DNA of 64,000 bases from Oscillospiraceae bacterium (lineage in GTDB: Bacteria > Bacillota > Clostridia > Oscillospirales > Ruminococcaceae): NCBI GenBank assembly GCA_003512525.1, contig DOQG01000003.1, positions 62,001 to 126,000 on the forward strand, given 5' to 3'. Below are positions 16,306 to 24,857 of the stretch, one piece after another; the first letter of the stretch is position 1; each line of letters begins with the position of its first letter. The notes beneath the pieces were generated by a model. That model was not told where the DNA came from, ran no database searches, and was given only the letters and a program-made list of their open reading frames with translations. The translations under genes and the position numbers were made by a program.

Positions 16306-17697
16306 ATGGGACTTATTAAAGCAGCTGTAGGCGCGCTCTCAGGAACGCTCGCAGATACCTGGAAAGAAGCCATTCACTGCCCCGTTATCGGCAACGATAC
16401 AGTTGTTGTCAACGGTGAAAAGATGCACAACGGTAATGCGAGAAGCAGCAACACTAAGGGAACGGATAACGTTATCAGCAACGGCTCGGCTATTATGGTC
16501 GAAGAAAACACCTGTATGCTGACACTTGACAACGGAAAGATAACTAACGTTGTTACAGAGCCCGGACGTTACATACTTGACAACTCGACCGCACCTTCGA
16601 TCTTTGCAGGTCAGATCAAGGATTCGCTCAAGGATCTTATTTCAAGATTTACATACGGCGGAACACCTGCAACCGAGCAGAGAGTAATTTACATCAATCT
16701 TCAGAAACTGCCCGGTATCCCCTTCGGTACGGGAACACCTGTTCCGTATCCCGATCCCCGTTATAATACGACAGTAGATTTGCGTTTCTACGGCACATTC
16801 GAGGTTCAGATACCCGATGCCGAGAATGCCTGCAAGTTCTATGCAGAAGTTCTCAGCAAGGGCGTGAATGCTCCTCAGGTCTACGTTAAGGACATTTTCA
16901 AGAACGAGCAGTACAAGAACGAGTTCATGCAGTCGCTGATGGTAGCATTAAACCAGCTTTCAGCTGAGGGTTACAGCTACAACCAGATTACAAGCCAGCT
17001 CAACAATCTTACCAACAAGACTAAGGACGAAACAGCTAATAACTGGGCACAGAGAGGTCTGATGCTCACAAATATCGGTCTTGGTCCTATCACCATCTCC
17101 GAGGAAACAAAAGAACTTCTTAAGGATCGTCTTAAGGCTGATACAATGCTCGGCGGCGATGTTCAGCGTGCTATGATGACAGGTGCGGTTGCCCGCGGTA
17201 TTGAAGCCGCAGGTTCAAACGAAAACGGCGCTATGATGGGCTTTATGGGAATGAACATGGCTATGAACGCAGGTAACAACGTGCTTGGCGGTATGCCTGC
17301 GGCTCCTCAGCAGACAACACCTCAGCAACCCACACCGGGCGGTTGGAAGTGCTCATGCGGCGCTACAAACACAGGTGCTTTCTGTTCTTCCTGCGGCGCT
17401 AAGAAGCCTGAGGCATGGACCTGCTCATGCGGTCAGTCCAACACAGGCAAGTTCTGTGCTAACTGCGGCAAGAGCAAGGAAGGTGATGCTCCCGCAACTC
17501 ACGCTCCTTCAAGCTGGACGTGCGAATGCGGTGCTACAAACACAGGCAAGTTCTGTGCCGAATGCGGTAAGTCAAAGCCTGCAGCTCCCAAGAAGTACAA
17601 GTGCGACAAGTGCGGTTGGGAACCGGCAGATCCCGAGCATCCTCCGAAGTTCTGCCCCGAATGCGGCGATCCCTTCAATGAGGACGATTTAGTTTGA
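16306..17697 (+). CDS. SPFH-domain (YdjI/virion-core-like) protein with four zinc ribbons
   Basis: A 463-residue protein with the YdjI-type SPFH core in residues 1-310 (EVLS-type strands; markers include CPVIGNDTVVVNG, VVTEPGRYILDNS, VDLRFYGTFEVQI). After a Met/Asn/Gln/Pro-rich linker (about 300-345) there are four consecutive zinc ribbons, three of the form W-x-C-x-CG-x-x-NTG-x-FC-x-x-CG and a last rubredoxin-like CDKCGW ... FCPECGD. In B. subtilis YdjI is linked to membrane stress. Proximity to two Tim44-like zinc-ribbon membrane proteins suggests a membrane-surface assembly. Confidence 0.85.
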   Translation: MGLIKAAVGALSGTLADTWKEAIHCPVIGNDTVVVNGEKMHNGNARSSNTKGTDNVISNGSAIMVEENTCMLTLDNGKITNVVTEPGRYILDNSTAPSIFAGQIKDSLKDLISRFTYGGTPATEQRVIYINLQKLPGIPFGTGTPVPYPDPRYNTTVDLRFYGTFEVQIPDAENACKFYAEVLSKGVNAPQVYVKDIFKNEQYKNEFMQSLMVALNQLSAEGYSYNQITSQLNNLTNKTKDETANNWAQRGLMLTNIGLGPITISEETKELLKDRLKADTMLGGDVQRAMMTGAVARGIEAAGSNENGAMMGFMGMNMAMNAGNNVLGGMPAAPQQTTPQQPTPGGWKCSCGATNTGAFCSSCGAKKPEAWTCSCGQSNTGKFCANCGKSKEGDAPATHAPSSWTCECGATNTGKFCAECGKSKPAAPKKYKCDKCGWEPADPEHPPKFCPECGDPFNEDDLV

Positions 17698-17732
17698 TCT
17701 TAACGGATACAAAACGTAATGAATAAACACCG

Positions 17733-17758
17733 ACCCTCCCTTCAAACGGGAGGGTTTT
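17733..17758 (+). terminator. Terminator of the SPFH operon
   Basis: ACCCTCCC and GGGAGGGT make an eight-pair GC-rich stem around a seven-base loop, followed by TTTG, 35 bases after the SPFH gene stop. Confidence 0.85.
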
Positions 17759-17826
17759 GTGTGGAATAAAAGAAGGATCTATAATAATGTTTAGGAAAAC
17801 AAGAGCCGATATAATTGTTTAATATA

Positions 17827-17866
17827 AAAAAACCGGTGCAATCTTTACATCATGCACCGGTTTTTA
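17827..17866. terminator. Bidirectional terminator, ends the ruvX operon
   Basis: A long stem (AAAAACCGGTGCA / TGCACCGGTTTTT) is flanked by A-tracts on the left and T-tracts on the right, so it works on both strands. Its right edge touches the stop codon of the small leftward ORF at 17867. Confidence 0.85.
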
Positions 17867-18019
17867 TTATAAAGGAAAATAAGAAGCATCATTCAGCGTA
17901 AATCCGCTATACAAAACGTCATATATTCTGCCGTCCTGTGCGGTATAATGCGTAAATACACCGTTTTCGTCCAATGAGAAAACATAGTCTTCCCGGTAAA
18001 TATCAAGAACATCAGGCAA
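17867..18019 (-). CDS. Small ORF after ruvX (possible DUF1292-like)
   Basis: An open frame of about 50 codons after ruvX, in a different frame, ending exactly at the terminator. The sequence looks coding (REDYVFSLDENGVFTHY, then GRIYDVLYSGF) and weakly resembles the short beta-rich DUF1292 proteins often found beside ruvX. The start is uncertain. The only candidate after the ruvX stop is a TTG at 18019, without a well-spaced ribosome site; the nearest purine run is inside the ruvX 3' end. A longer version would overlap ruvX by about 95 bases, and a frameshifted ruvX extension is possible. Identity is tentative. Confidence 0.4.
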   Translation of the reverse strand: MPDVLDIYREDYVFSLDENGVFTHYTAQDGRIYDVLYSGFTLNDASYFPL

Positions 18020-18035
18020 TCGGTCTATTTCGTCG

Positions 18036-18485
18036 TTACTTCTCTTCCTGCTTAGCCTTTTCCTTTGCAAGCAGATTCGCCTTATAGTCAAGGTAATTCT
18101 GTAGAATAACTGCGGCGGCGACTGCGTCAATTACCTTTTTGCGCTCCTTGCCGCGCTTGTTTACATCATTCATCATATTGTGTGCCGTGACAGTGGTTGA
18201 ACGCTCGTCCCACATTACAACGGGTATTTCAAGGAAGTTCTGAAGCATATCGGCAAACATTCTGCACTTCTCGCTTCTCGGTCCGTATGTTCCGTTCATA
18301 TTTATCGGATTTCCGACCACAACCTCGCCGACCTCATATTCGACAGCGGCGGCGGCTACCTTTTCAACACACGTTTGAAAGTTCCTTTCATCTATAACGC
18401 CCAGCGGTGATGCCAACGTCTGTGTCCTATCACAGCAAGCAAGTCCTGTGTGAGCATCTCCGTAATCAACAGCCATTATTTTCAT
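18036..18485 (-). CDS. ruvX: RuvX/YqgF pre-16S rRNA nuclease
   Basis: A 149-residue RNase-H-fold protein of the YqgF family, implicated in 16S rRNA 5' maturation. The N terminus MAVDYGDAHTGLACCD carries the first catalytic Asp, VVGNPINMNGTYGPRS the substrate loop, WDERSTTVTA the second acidic site, and KKVIDAVAAAVILQNYLD the last Asp. The tail is Lys/Glu-rich. Three bases separate it from the upstream NUDIX gene, with GGAAATG as ribosome site. In many Firmicutes ruvX is grouped with IreB and DUF1292 genes; here only the uncertain small downstream ORF might match that. Confidence 0.93.
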   Translation of the reverse strand: MKIMAVDYGDAHTGLACCDRTQTLASPLGVIDERNFQTCVEKVAAAAVEYEVGEVVVGNPINMNGTYGPRSEKCRMFADMLQNFLEIPVVMWDERSTTVTAHNMMNDVNKRGKERKKVIDAVAAAVILQNYLDYKANLLAKEKAKQEEK

Positions 18486-18488
18486 TAT

Positions 18489-19019
18489 TCATTTCCTTTC
18501 GGATAAATAGTTTTTTCCTGTAACAAAGCCAAATTCCAGTTCTGTCATAAAATCAAAAAGTCCCGGTATCAGTTTTTTCTCTTTTTGCATTTTCTCAAAC
18601 TCGGTAAGTGTTACGAATTTAGCCCCTGATACCTCTTCTTTCTGAAGTGTCAGATCTTCAAGTGTCAGATTTCTGTGAAGCTCATAACAATCGATAAAGA
18701 AAGCCGCGCCGTGCTTAGTGCCCTTGAAAGTCAGCTCTTCATCGGTAACTTCTATACCGATCTCTTCCTTGATCTCGCGCTTTATGCAGTCAATGCTTGA
18801 CTCTCCTGCCTTGACCGCACCGCCTGTGCATTCCCACAGACCGCCGAAATTCTTATACTTACAGCGCTGTGTTACGAGCAGCTTGTTACCGCTTACTATC
18901 CACGCCTCGCAAACAATATTATATTCGCCCGGCTGCATACGGATACCTCTTTTATGAAGCTTTCCGGTACGTTTTCTGTTCTTATCGTATACGTCCCAGT
19001 ATTCTGCCACTCGTTTCAC
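18489..19019 (-). CDS. NUDIX hydrolase
   Basis: A 176-residue NUDIX protein. The full Nudix box is present as GAVKAGE ... REIKEEIGI around residues 67-89, preceded by GGLWECTG. The N terminus EYWDVYDKNRKRTGKLHKRG resembles the isopentenyl-diphosphate isomerase/YfcD-type subgroup, which often acts on isoprenoid or nucleoside diphosphates, but substrate cannot be decided. It lies between the TSCPD gene (25 bases upstream) and ruvX, in one leftward transcript. Confidence 0.88.
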   Translation of the reverse strand: MKRVAEYWDVYDKNRKRTGKLHKRGIRMQPGEYNIVCEAWIVSGNKLLVTQRCKYKNFGGLWECTGGAVKAGESSIDCIKREIKEEIGIEVTDEELTFKGTKHGAAFFIDCYELHRNLTLEDLTLQKEEVSGAKFVTLTEFEKMQKEKKLIPGLFDFMTELEFGFVTGKNYLSERK

Positions 19020-19044
19020 CTCCCTGTAAAATCATAACTGTCGT

Positions 19045-19296
19045 TCAGCTGTTTGCCTTGTATTCTTTCAGTGCTTCGGCAAGCTGAGCGGGACATGAAC
19101 TGCTCTTTGAACCGCACTTAATACCGTCAAGACGCTTGATAACTTCATCGACAGACATACCCTTTACAAGATGGGCTATGCCTTGCAGATTTCCGTTGCA
19201 ACCGCCTATTACCTGAAGTCCCTCTACCTTGCCGTTTTCAACATCAATTATCATTTTACGGGAGCATACTCCCTTGGGTGTGTATTCAAATGTCAT
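19045..19296 (-). CDS. TIGR03905-type TSCPD-domain protein
   Basis: About 83 residues. The ATG at 19296 (M-T-F-E-Y-T) has AAAGGAAG upstream; a longer frame to 19356 overlaps malic enzyme and is rejected. Signature elements are PKGVCSRKM, GGCNGNLQGIA and GIKCGSKSSSCPAQLAEAL, which define the short stand-alone TSCPD family related to a domain found at the C terminus of some class II ribonucleotide reductases. Conserved cysteines suggest metal or thiol chemistry; function is unknown. Confidence 0.88.
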   Translation of the reverse strand: MTFEYTPKGVCSRKMIIDVENGKVEGLQVIGGCNGNLQGIAHLVKGMSVDEVIKRLDGIKCGSKSSSCPAQLAEALKEYKANS

Positions 19297-19333
19297 TTTT
19301 CGTCTTCCTTTCAAATTGTCTGTGCCGATTATA

Positions 19334-20494
19334 TTACTGCTGTGCCGCTTTTGCAACTGCTGTGGCTACTGCCTCGGCAACTGACTTGTCAAGCGGACTG
19401 GGGATTATGTATTCTCTCGACAGCTTGTCGGGAGTTACAATATCCGCTATCGCATAAGCTGCGGCTTTCTTCATTTCTTCTGTAATTGCCTTTGCTCCGC
19501 ACTGTAAAGCACCTTTGAATATTCCGGGGAATACAAGCACGTTGTTTATCTGATTAGGAAAGTCGCTTCTGCCCGTACCTACGATATATGCGCCTGCGGC
19601 AATAGCCTTGTCGGGCATAATCTCAGGCTCGGGATTTGCCATAGCAAATACTATAGGCTTTTCCGCCATAGATTTTACCATATCCTCGCTTACAAGACCG
19701 GGCTTTGATACACCGATGAATACATCTGCACCTTTCATAGCATCGGCAAGTCCGCCCTTTATGTTATTATTGTTTGTCTTTGTTGCGATCTCTGCATGAG
19801 CGGGATTTTCGTACTTGTCATCCTTGTTGATGATACCGTTTATATCAACCATGATAAGGTTACCGATACCCATATTCAGGAGGAACGTGCCAATTGCGAT
19901 GCCTGCCGCGCCCGCACCGTTTATAACAACGGTAATATCCTTCATCTGCTTGCCTGCACAGCGCACAGCATTGATAAGTGCCGCGCCTACTACAACTGCA
20001 GTTCCATGCTGATCATCGTGAAATACCGGAATATCGAGCTTTTCTTTCAGTCTGCGTTCAATCTCAAAGCATCTTGGTGCTGAGATGTCCTCTATATTGA
20101 TACCACCGAAGCTGTCGGAGATAAGCTCGATCGTTCTTACTATCTCGTCTACATCCTTTGACTTTATGCAGATAGGGAATGCGTCAACACCTGCAAATTC
20201 TTTGAACAGACAACATTTACCCTCCATAACGGGCATACCCGCAAGTCCGCCTATATCGCCAAGTCCAAGTACAGCAGTACCATCTGTGATGACCGCTACT
20301 AAATTCTTTCGGCGAGTCAGCTTGTATGACAGTGAGGGATCTTTTTCAATTTCAAGACAGGCCTGCGCAACACCGGGAGTGTAACAAAGAGAAAGATCCT
20401 CTCTTGTATTGACGGGAGCTCTTGATATGACCTCGATCTTTCCCTGCCATTCATAGTGCTTTTCCAATGCCTGTTGTTTGATATCGGTTGCCAT
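19334..20494 (-). CDS. Malic enzyme (oxaloacetate-decarboxylating)
   Basis: A 386-residue short bacterial malic enzyme that converts malate to pyruvate and CO2 with reduction of NAD(P). The N-terminal half has SLCYTPGVAQACLEIEKDP, TDGTAVLGLGDIGGLAGMPVM and the metal site ISAPRCFEIE ... FHDDQHGTA. The Rossmann half has VVINGAGAAGIAIGTFLL, VDINGI, GVSKPGLV and ANPEPEIMPDKA. Cofactor choice is not clear from the sequence. It lies 24 bases downstream of the PHP gene and 37 bases upstream of the TSCPD gene. Confidence 0.95.
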   Translation of the reverse strand: MATDIKQQALEKHYEWQGKIEVISRAPVNTREDLSLCYTPGVAQACLEIEKDPSLSYKLTRRKNLVAVITDGTAVLGLGDIGGLAGMPVMEGKCCLFKEFAGVDAFPICIKSKDVDEIVRTIELISDSFGGINIEDISAPRCFEIERRLKEKLDIPVFHDDQHGTAVVVGAALINAVRCAGKQMKDITVVINGAGAAGIAIGTFLLNMGIGNLIMVDINGIINKDDKYENPAHAEIATKTNNNNIKGGLADAMKGADVFIGVSKPGLVSEDMVKSMAEKPIVFAMANPEPEIMPDKAIAAGAYIVGTGRSDFPNQINNVLVFPGIFKGALQCGAKAITEEMKKAAAYAIADIVTPDKLSREYIIPSPLDKSVAEAVATAVAKAAQQ

Positions 20495-20518
20495 TTTTCT
20501 TTTCCTTCCTTTTGCCGA

Positions 20519-21364
20519 TTATTTTATTTTCTTCTTCAGAATACGCTGAAGTGATGCGTCCGGCGTGTAGTTTGTTCCTATAGCTATAGGATAGTGGTTG
20601 TAAAATCCGTGGAAATCAGAGCCTCCGGTTGTGATGAGATTATGATCCTCAGCTATTTTCAGCAGTCTTTCGCGCTGTTCTTCCGCAGCACTCTGATGCC
20701 ATACCTCTGCACCATCTATTTTGCCTGCCGAGGCAAGCTCCTCAAGCAGTTCAAAATTATCGAATACTGCAGGGTGCGCAAGTACTGCAATACCACCCGC
20801 CGAATGGATAAGTTCCAGCACAAAATGAATTTCCGGATAATCCTGCATGTCGGTACTCACCTCTTCTGCACAAAGACCTGTCACGGGATTGAAAAGCTCA
20901 TCATATACCTTTCCGTAAAGGTCGGTCGTATAGCCATAGTCCATAAGGGCGTGCATGATATGACACTTGAATATTACTTTACTGCCCGTGGCATAACGAA
21001 GTATGCTTTCAAGCGTTATGGGGTACTTTTCAAGTACTTTCATAGCCATCTGTTTGCCGCGCTTCTTACGCAGTTCACAAGTGCGCAGGCATAAGCCTTC
21101 AAGTCTGTTTGGCTTTTCGGGATTATAGCATATTATGTGTGCTTTGGATCCTCGTTTGCTGTCGTATGTAGAAAACTCAACAGCAGGGATCACGTTGACA
21201 CCATAACGCTGTCCGAGTACCACAGCCCTTGACGAGGAAGATAGCGTGTCATGGTCGGTTATCGCAAAATAATCGATGCCGTATCGCTTTGCCTGTGCAA
21301 TGGTTTCCTCAAGACCCAGTGAGCCGTCTGACATTGTAGTGTGACAATGTAAATCTGCTTTCAT
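20519..21364 (-). CDS. PHP-domain phosphoesterase
   Basis: About 281 residues from the ATG at 21364. Metal ligands of the PHP fold are visible: DLHCHTTMSDGS at the start, DYFAITDHDTL near residue 35, VEFSTY, LAHPAVF and TTGGSDFHGF near the C terminus. Relatives include RNase AM (YciV/TrpH), which acts on nucleoside 3',5'-bisphosphates and short RNA. The reading frame continues upstream to 21493 but that part has no ribosome site and overlaps the promoter at 21434-21462. It is the first gene of the leftward operon to ruvX. Confidence 0.9.
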   Translation of the reverse strand: MKADLHCHTTMSDGSLGLEETIAQAKRYGIDYFAITDHDTLSSSSRAVVLGQRYGVNVIPAVEFSTYDSKRGSKAHIICYNPEKPNRLEGLCLRTCELRKKRGKQMAMKVLEKYPITLESILRYATGSKVIFKCHIMHALMDYGYTTDLYGKVYDELFNPVTGLCAEEVSTDMQDYPEIHFVLELIHSAGGIAVLAHPAVFDNFELLEELASAGKIDGAEVWHQSAAEEQRERLLKIAEDHNLITTGGSDFHGFYNHYPIAIGTNYTPDASLQRILKKKIK

Positions 21365-21433
21365 ATCAATACCCTTCTTTCTTTTTGTTCTGCCGGATAG
21401 CGATGCAGTAAAAACTGCACGATACTTAAAATA

Positions 21434-21462
21434 ATTATACCACTTTTTAAGGTATAATGCAA
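21434..21462 (-). promoter_or_regulatory. Sigma-A promoter of the PHP-ruvX operon
   Basis: Read leftwards, TTGCAT (21457-21462) and TATAAT (21434-21439) have a 17-base spacer. A small stem-loop TGCAGT-AAAA-ACTGCA (21404-21419) lies in the leader. Confidence 0.75.
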
Positions 21463-21505
21463 CAGTTTTTGTAAATATGCGGCGAATGCGCATAATTTAC
21501 GCAAA

Positions 21506-21538
21506 ACGGCATTCCCACACTTTCTGCGGGAATGCCGT
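21506..21538 (-). terminator. Terminator of the DUF624 gene
   Basis: ACGGCATTCCC and GGGAATGCCGT pair over 11 bases; read leftwards the stem is followed by TTTTG. The arm starts six bases past the gene's stop. Confidence 0.8.
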
Positions 21539-21543
21539 AATAA

Positions 21544-22365
21544 TTATTTAATAACTTTTCCGTGAGCCTTGGGCGATGCTTTGATTTCCTTTTCGCTTCC
21601 GCCTCTGTCAACGAATAAAGCGTTTTCTGCAACATCATCTTCAGTGATGCCAAGCTCGGGATTGCGCTCACCGCGTTCCTCATAATACGGGTTGATGATG
21701 TATTTCTGGATTATGGGATAACAAATGAAAGTTGTAGTAAAGCTCATAAACGCCAGCGGGAATACTATAACCACAAAAACCGAATAAGGAAGGAATAAAA
21801 CAACAAGCGTAATTATCGTCAGGTTTACTATCAGTGCAATAAAATTACGCTTTACTCCGAGGAACACAAGGAATATTGCGTTTTTGAGTATAGCTTTGAG
21901 CGAAAGTTTGAGTGCAACTATCTCAAGATATATGTAGAAGTGCATCATGAAAACCAGTGTTGCACAGCAGATCATAATACAGATATACACAATAGCGCCG
22001 TCAGGCAGCTTATCAAGCGACATGTACTGAAACAGTGCGATAAAAAGTGACACCAACATAATTACATCGACAATACCGATAAATACCGACTGCTTGAAAT
22101 TCTTTTTGAATGCTGTAAAAAACTCGTCAAACACAAAACAAGGCTGTTCAAGTATAAACTTTCTCATTACATGAGTAAGAGCTGCCGTTGCCGGTCCGAA
22201 TGTCACAACAGGTATACAGAAAAGCACATAAATTAAATTCAGTTCGATGATTTTCCAAAACTTTCTGCCGAATATTTCCCAATATCTGAAAAACGGCTTT
22301 TTCTGCGGTGCTGCTTTTGATACACCTTTACCCGAACTCTGATAATCAAATAACTTGAATGCCAA
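21544..22365 (-). CDS. DUF624 (YesL-like) membrane protein
   Basis: A 273-residue membrane protein with about five to six hydrophobic segments, between roughly residue 40 and 215. The region FGRKFWKIIELNLIYVLFCIPVVTFGPATAALTHVMRKF (residues 31-70, cited by position) is the DUF624 signature. A charged cytoplasmic tail (about 220-273) contains YYEERGERNPELG. DUF624 proteins often accompany carbohydrate ABC transporters, but this one stands alone with its own promoter and terminator. Function is unknown. Confidence 0.85.
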   Translation of the reverse strand: MAFKLFDYQSSGKGVSKAAPQKKPFFRYWEIFGRKFWKIIELNLIYVLFCIPVVTFGPATAALTHVMRKFILEQPCFVFDEFFTAFKKNFKQSVFIGIVDVIMLVSLFIALFQYMSLDKLPDGAIVYICIMICCATLVFMMHFYIYLEIVALKLSLKAILKNAIFLVFLGVKRNFIALIVNLTIITLVVLFLPYSVFVVIVFPLAFMSFTTTFICYPIIQKYIINPYYEERGERNPELGITEDDVAENALFVDRGGSEKEIKASPKAHGKVIK

Positions 22366-22484
22366 GATAACAACTCCTTAAAATGAACAAATCCAGCCTT
22401 GCGGCATTATGCGCATGATAACATACGAATGTTAACAGCGTTTAAATAAACAAAAATCATTTTGCAGTAAAAACGCCGTGTAAT

Positions 22485-22513
22485 ATTATACAATATTTTT
22501 TGTCGGATTGCAA
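22485..22513 (-). promoter_or_regulatory. Sigma-A promoter of the DUF624 gene
   Basis: Read leftwards, TTGCAA (22508-22513) and TATAAT (22485-22490) are 17 bases apart. The leader to the ATG is about 110 bases and has short inverted repeats but no recognised element. Confidence 0.7.
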
Positions 22514-22585
22514 GGTATAAATAGGAATATTGTATAAAAACTCTGCAAAATACAGCATCCGCTGTCTTCAGAGCGTTGTAGAGTA

Positions 22586-22614
22586 TTGAACAGACGCGCA
22601 AAAAGTGATATAAT
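22586..22614 (+). promoter_or_regulatory. Sigma-A promoter of the dus operon
   Basis: TTGAAC (22586-22591), 17-base spacer, TATAAT (22609-22614), about 40 bases upstream of the dus start. Confidence 0.75.
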
Positions 22615-22654
22615 TATTTAAATATATTCGGAAAGGAGTCGCTTATTACAGATT

Positions 22655-23638
22655 GTGGAATACACTACGATAGGAAATGTCAGGATAGAAAAAACAGCAT
22701 CGCTTGCCCCTATGGCATCGGTTGCCGACAAAGCAATGCGCACTATGTGCAAAAAATACGGTGCGGCACTGCTCACAGGGGAAATGGCGAGTGCAAAGGG
22801 GCTTTGTTATTCAGACCGCAAAACTGCAAGTCTGCTCACGGTAACCGACTGTGAACGTCCAATGGCAATACAGCTTTTCGGCAGCGAGCCGGAATTTATG
22901 GCTAAAGCTGCAGTGATAGCGGCACAGTATGCTCCCGACTTCATAGATATAAACTGTGGCTGTCCCGTTCCGAAAGTTGCGGGAAACGGTGCAGGTTCGG
23001 CACTGATGAAAAATCCCGTTCTTCTGGGACAAATTGTTGAGGCTGTCGTAAAAGCAACAGATATTCCCGTGACTGTCAAAATAAGAAAAGGCTGGGACGA
23101 AAATAGTGTAAATGCGGTTGAGGTCGCCCGTGTAGCACAGGAAAGCGGTGCATCGGCGGTCGCCGTTCATGGCAGGACAAAAAATCAGATGTACAGCGGA
23201 AAGGCTGACCTTGATATAATTGCAGAGGTAAAACAGGCGCTGAGTATACCTGTAATAGGAAACGGAGATGTCGACAGCGGCGAAAGCTGTAAGCATATGT
23301 ACGATTACACAGGCTGTGACCTTGTGATGGTAGGCAGAGCCGCCTGCGGCAGACCATGGATATTCTCCGAGATAAAGCATTACCTTGAAACCGGAGAAAC
23401 ATTACCTGCGCCCTCCCCCGATGAACAGCTTGATATCATGAATGAGCATATAAGACTGCTCTGCGCCGATAAAGGCGAATATATCGGAATGAAGGAAGCA
23501 CGCAAGCATACCGCCTGGTATCTCAAAGGCAGACCGGGGGCGGCAAAGCTGCGCAATATGTGCGGCAGCCTGTCAACGCTCGAAGATTTTGACAAAATGC
23601 TGGAGCTTATAAGAAACACGGCACAGCAGGATATATAA
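22655..23638 (+). CDS. dus: tRNA-dihydrouridine synthase
   Basis: A 327-residue FMN enzyme reducing uridines in tRNA D-loops. It shows the DusB-type barrel: LAPMASVADKAMRTMCKKYG, IQLFGSEPEFMAKAA, FIDINCGCPVPKVAGNGAGSALM with the catalytic Cys, VTVKIRKGWDE, VHGRTKNQMYSGKAD, IGNGDV and MVGRAACGRPWIF. The start is a GTG at 22655. GAAAGGAG lies 16 bases upstream, which is longer than usual, and no ATG is available in frame, so initiation may be inefficient. Confidence 0.94.
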   Translation: MEYTTIGNVRIEKTASLAPMASVADKAMRTMCKKYGAALLTGEMASAKGLCYSDRKTASLLTVTDCERPMAIQLFGSEPEFMAKAAVIAAQYAPDFIDINCGCPVPKVAGNGAGSALMKNPVLLGQIVEAVVKATDIPVTVKIRKGWDENSVNAVEVARVAQESGASAVAVHGRTKNQMYSGKADLDIIAEVKQALSIPVIGNGDVDSGESCKHMYDYTGCDLVMVGRAACGRPWIFSEIKHYLETGETLPAPSPDEQLDIMNEHIRLLCADKGEYIGMKEARKHTAWYLKGRPGAAKLRNMCGSLSTLEDFDKMLELIRNTAQQDI

Positions 23639-23662
23639 AGGACGAAAAGGAAAGGCAAAACA

Positions 23663-24856
23663 ATGAAAGAAACAGCACACAAATTAAGATCTCTTACCGC
23701 ATTTGACATAAGCGGCGATTATCTTATCGGACAGTTTGAACAGCTCGCAAGCGATGATGAATGCACAGCGATAGATGCATATACAAATATAGCGCGATAT
23801 CTGCTCACGCATGACAAGACACTTGCGGACTATCTGCGCGAACTTCTTACATACGCAGACTCAAAGCTTATCGAAAGCTATATAAAAAAGGAAGATACCG
23901 GCAAGCTTTATGCCGTTGAATATGATGTATCTGTAATAAAAGAGCTTGCAAAGATGTCTGCGCATAAGCTGAAAGACTATCTCTTTCAGAAGTTCAATGA
24001 GAATTTCATCTTCTCGCTTCCGGAATATGTGACAGGCGGTTTTGACTGCAACGCGGAATACTTCGTCCGCCACATCAGCGAAAACGGAAGCGGAATTTAC
24101 GCAAAATATAAAGCTTTCGTATATGACAGCGGTGAACTCCAACCCATCGAAAAACCCGATGCCATACGCCTTTCGGATCTTAAGAAATATGAAGCGCAAA
24201 GAAAGCAGATCGTTGACAACACAAGAGCATTCATAGCAGGTCACCCCGCAGACAACGCTCTGCTCTACGGCGACAGAGGTACAGGTAAATCTTCAACCGT
24301 CAAGGCATTGCTGAACGAATATGCAAACCTGCGTATAGTTCAGGTGGACAAGAAAGACGTTGCCTGCCTGCCGACACTGTATAAAACTCTCAGCGCAAGC
24401 CCGCTAAAGTTTATTATTTTCATAGACGACCTGTCATTCAGTGAGAACGAAGAGGGCTTCGGTGTGCTGAAAAAGGTTCTTGAAGGTTCAGTATGCGGCA
24501 GACCGTCAAATATCCTGATATACGCAACCACAAACCGCCGTCATCTCATCAAGGAAACCGAAAGCAGTCGTATGGGCGATAATGTTCACAGTGCAGATGA
24601 AATTGACGAGAGTATGTCGTTGTCCGACAGATTTGGTCTGTTTGTAACATTCCTTGCGCCAAACAAGGAAACATACCTTGAAATTGTACGCAGTCTTATC
24701 CTCGACAGAGGAATTGTAATAGATAAGGACAAGCTCGACAGATGCGCGGAAAGATTTGCACTTAAGCGTAACGGCAGATCACCGAGAATAGCAAGGCAGT
24801 TTGCTGACAGTCTGCAGTCAAAGCTTGCACTCGGCATCGACCCGGAGAAAATGTAA
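23663..24856 (+). CDS. DUF815 AAA+ ATPase
   Basis: A 397-residue cytoplasmic ATPase. The N-terminal half (1-190) is helical and family-specific. The ATPase half contains Walker A LLYGDRGTGKSSTVKALL (about residues 200-217), Walker B FIIFIDDLSF, sensor ATTNRRHL and a C-terminal RNGRSPRIARQFADSL helix. DUF815 proteins are widespread in Firmicutes and have no firmly established function. It lies 24 bases after dus and one base before the lipoprotein gene, so all three are probably one transcript. Confidence 0.9.
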   Translation: MKETAHKLRSLTAFDISGDYLIGQFEQLASDDECTAIDAYTNIARYLLTHDKTLADYLRELLTYADSKLIESYIKKEDTGKLYAVEYDVSVIKELAKMSAHKLKDYLFQKFNENFIFSLPEYVTGGFDCNAEYFVRHISENGSGIYAKYKAFVYDSGELQPIEKPDAIRLSDLKKYEAQRKQIVDNTRAFIAGHPADNALLYGDRGTGKSSTVKALLNEYANLRIVQVDKKDVACLPTLYKTLSASPLKFIIFIDDLSFSENEEGFGVLKKVLEGSVCGRPSNILIYATTNRRHLIKETESSRMGDNVHSADEIDESMSLSDRFGLFVTFLAPNKETYLEIVRSLILDRGIVIDKDKLDRCAERFALKRNGRSPRIARQFADSLQSKLALGIDPEKM

Positions 24857-24857
24857 C

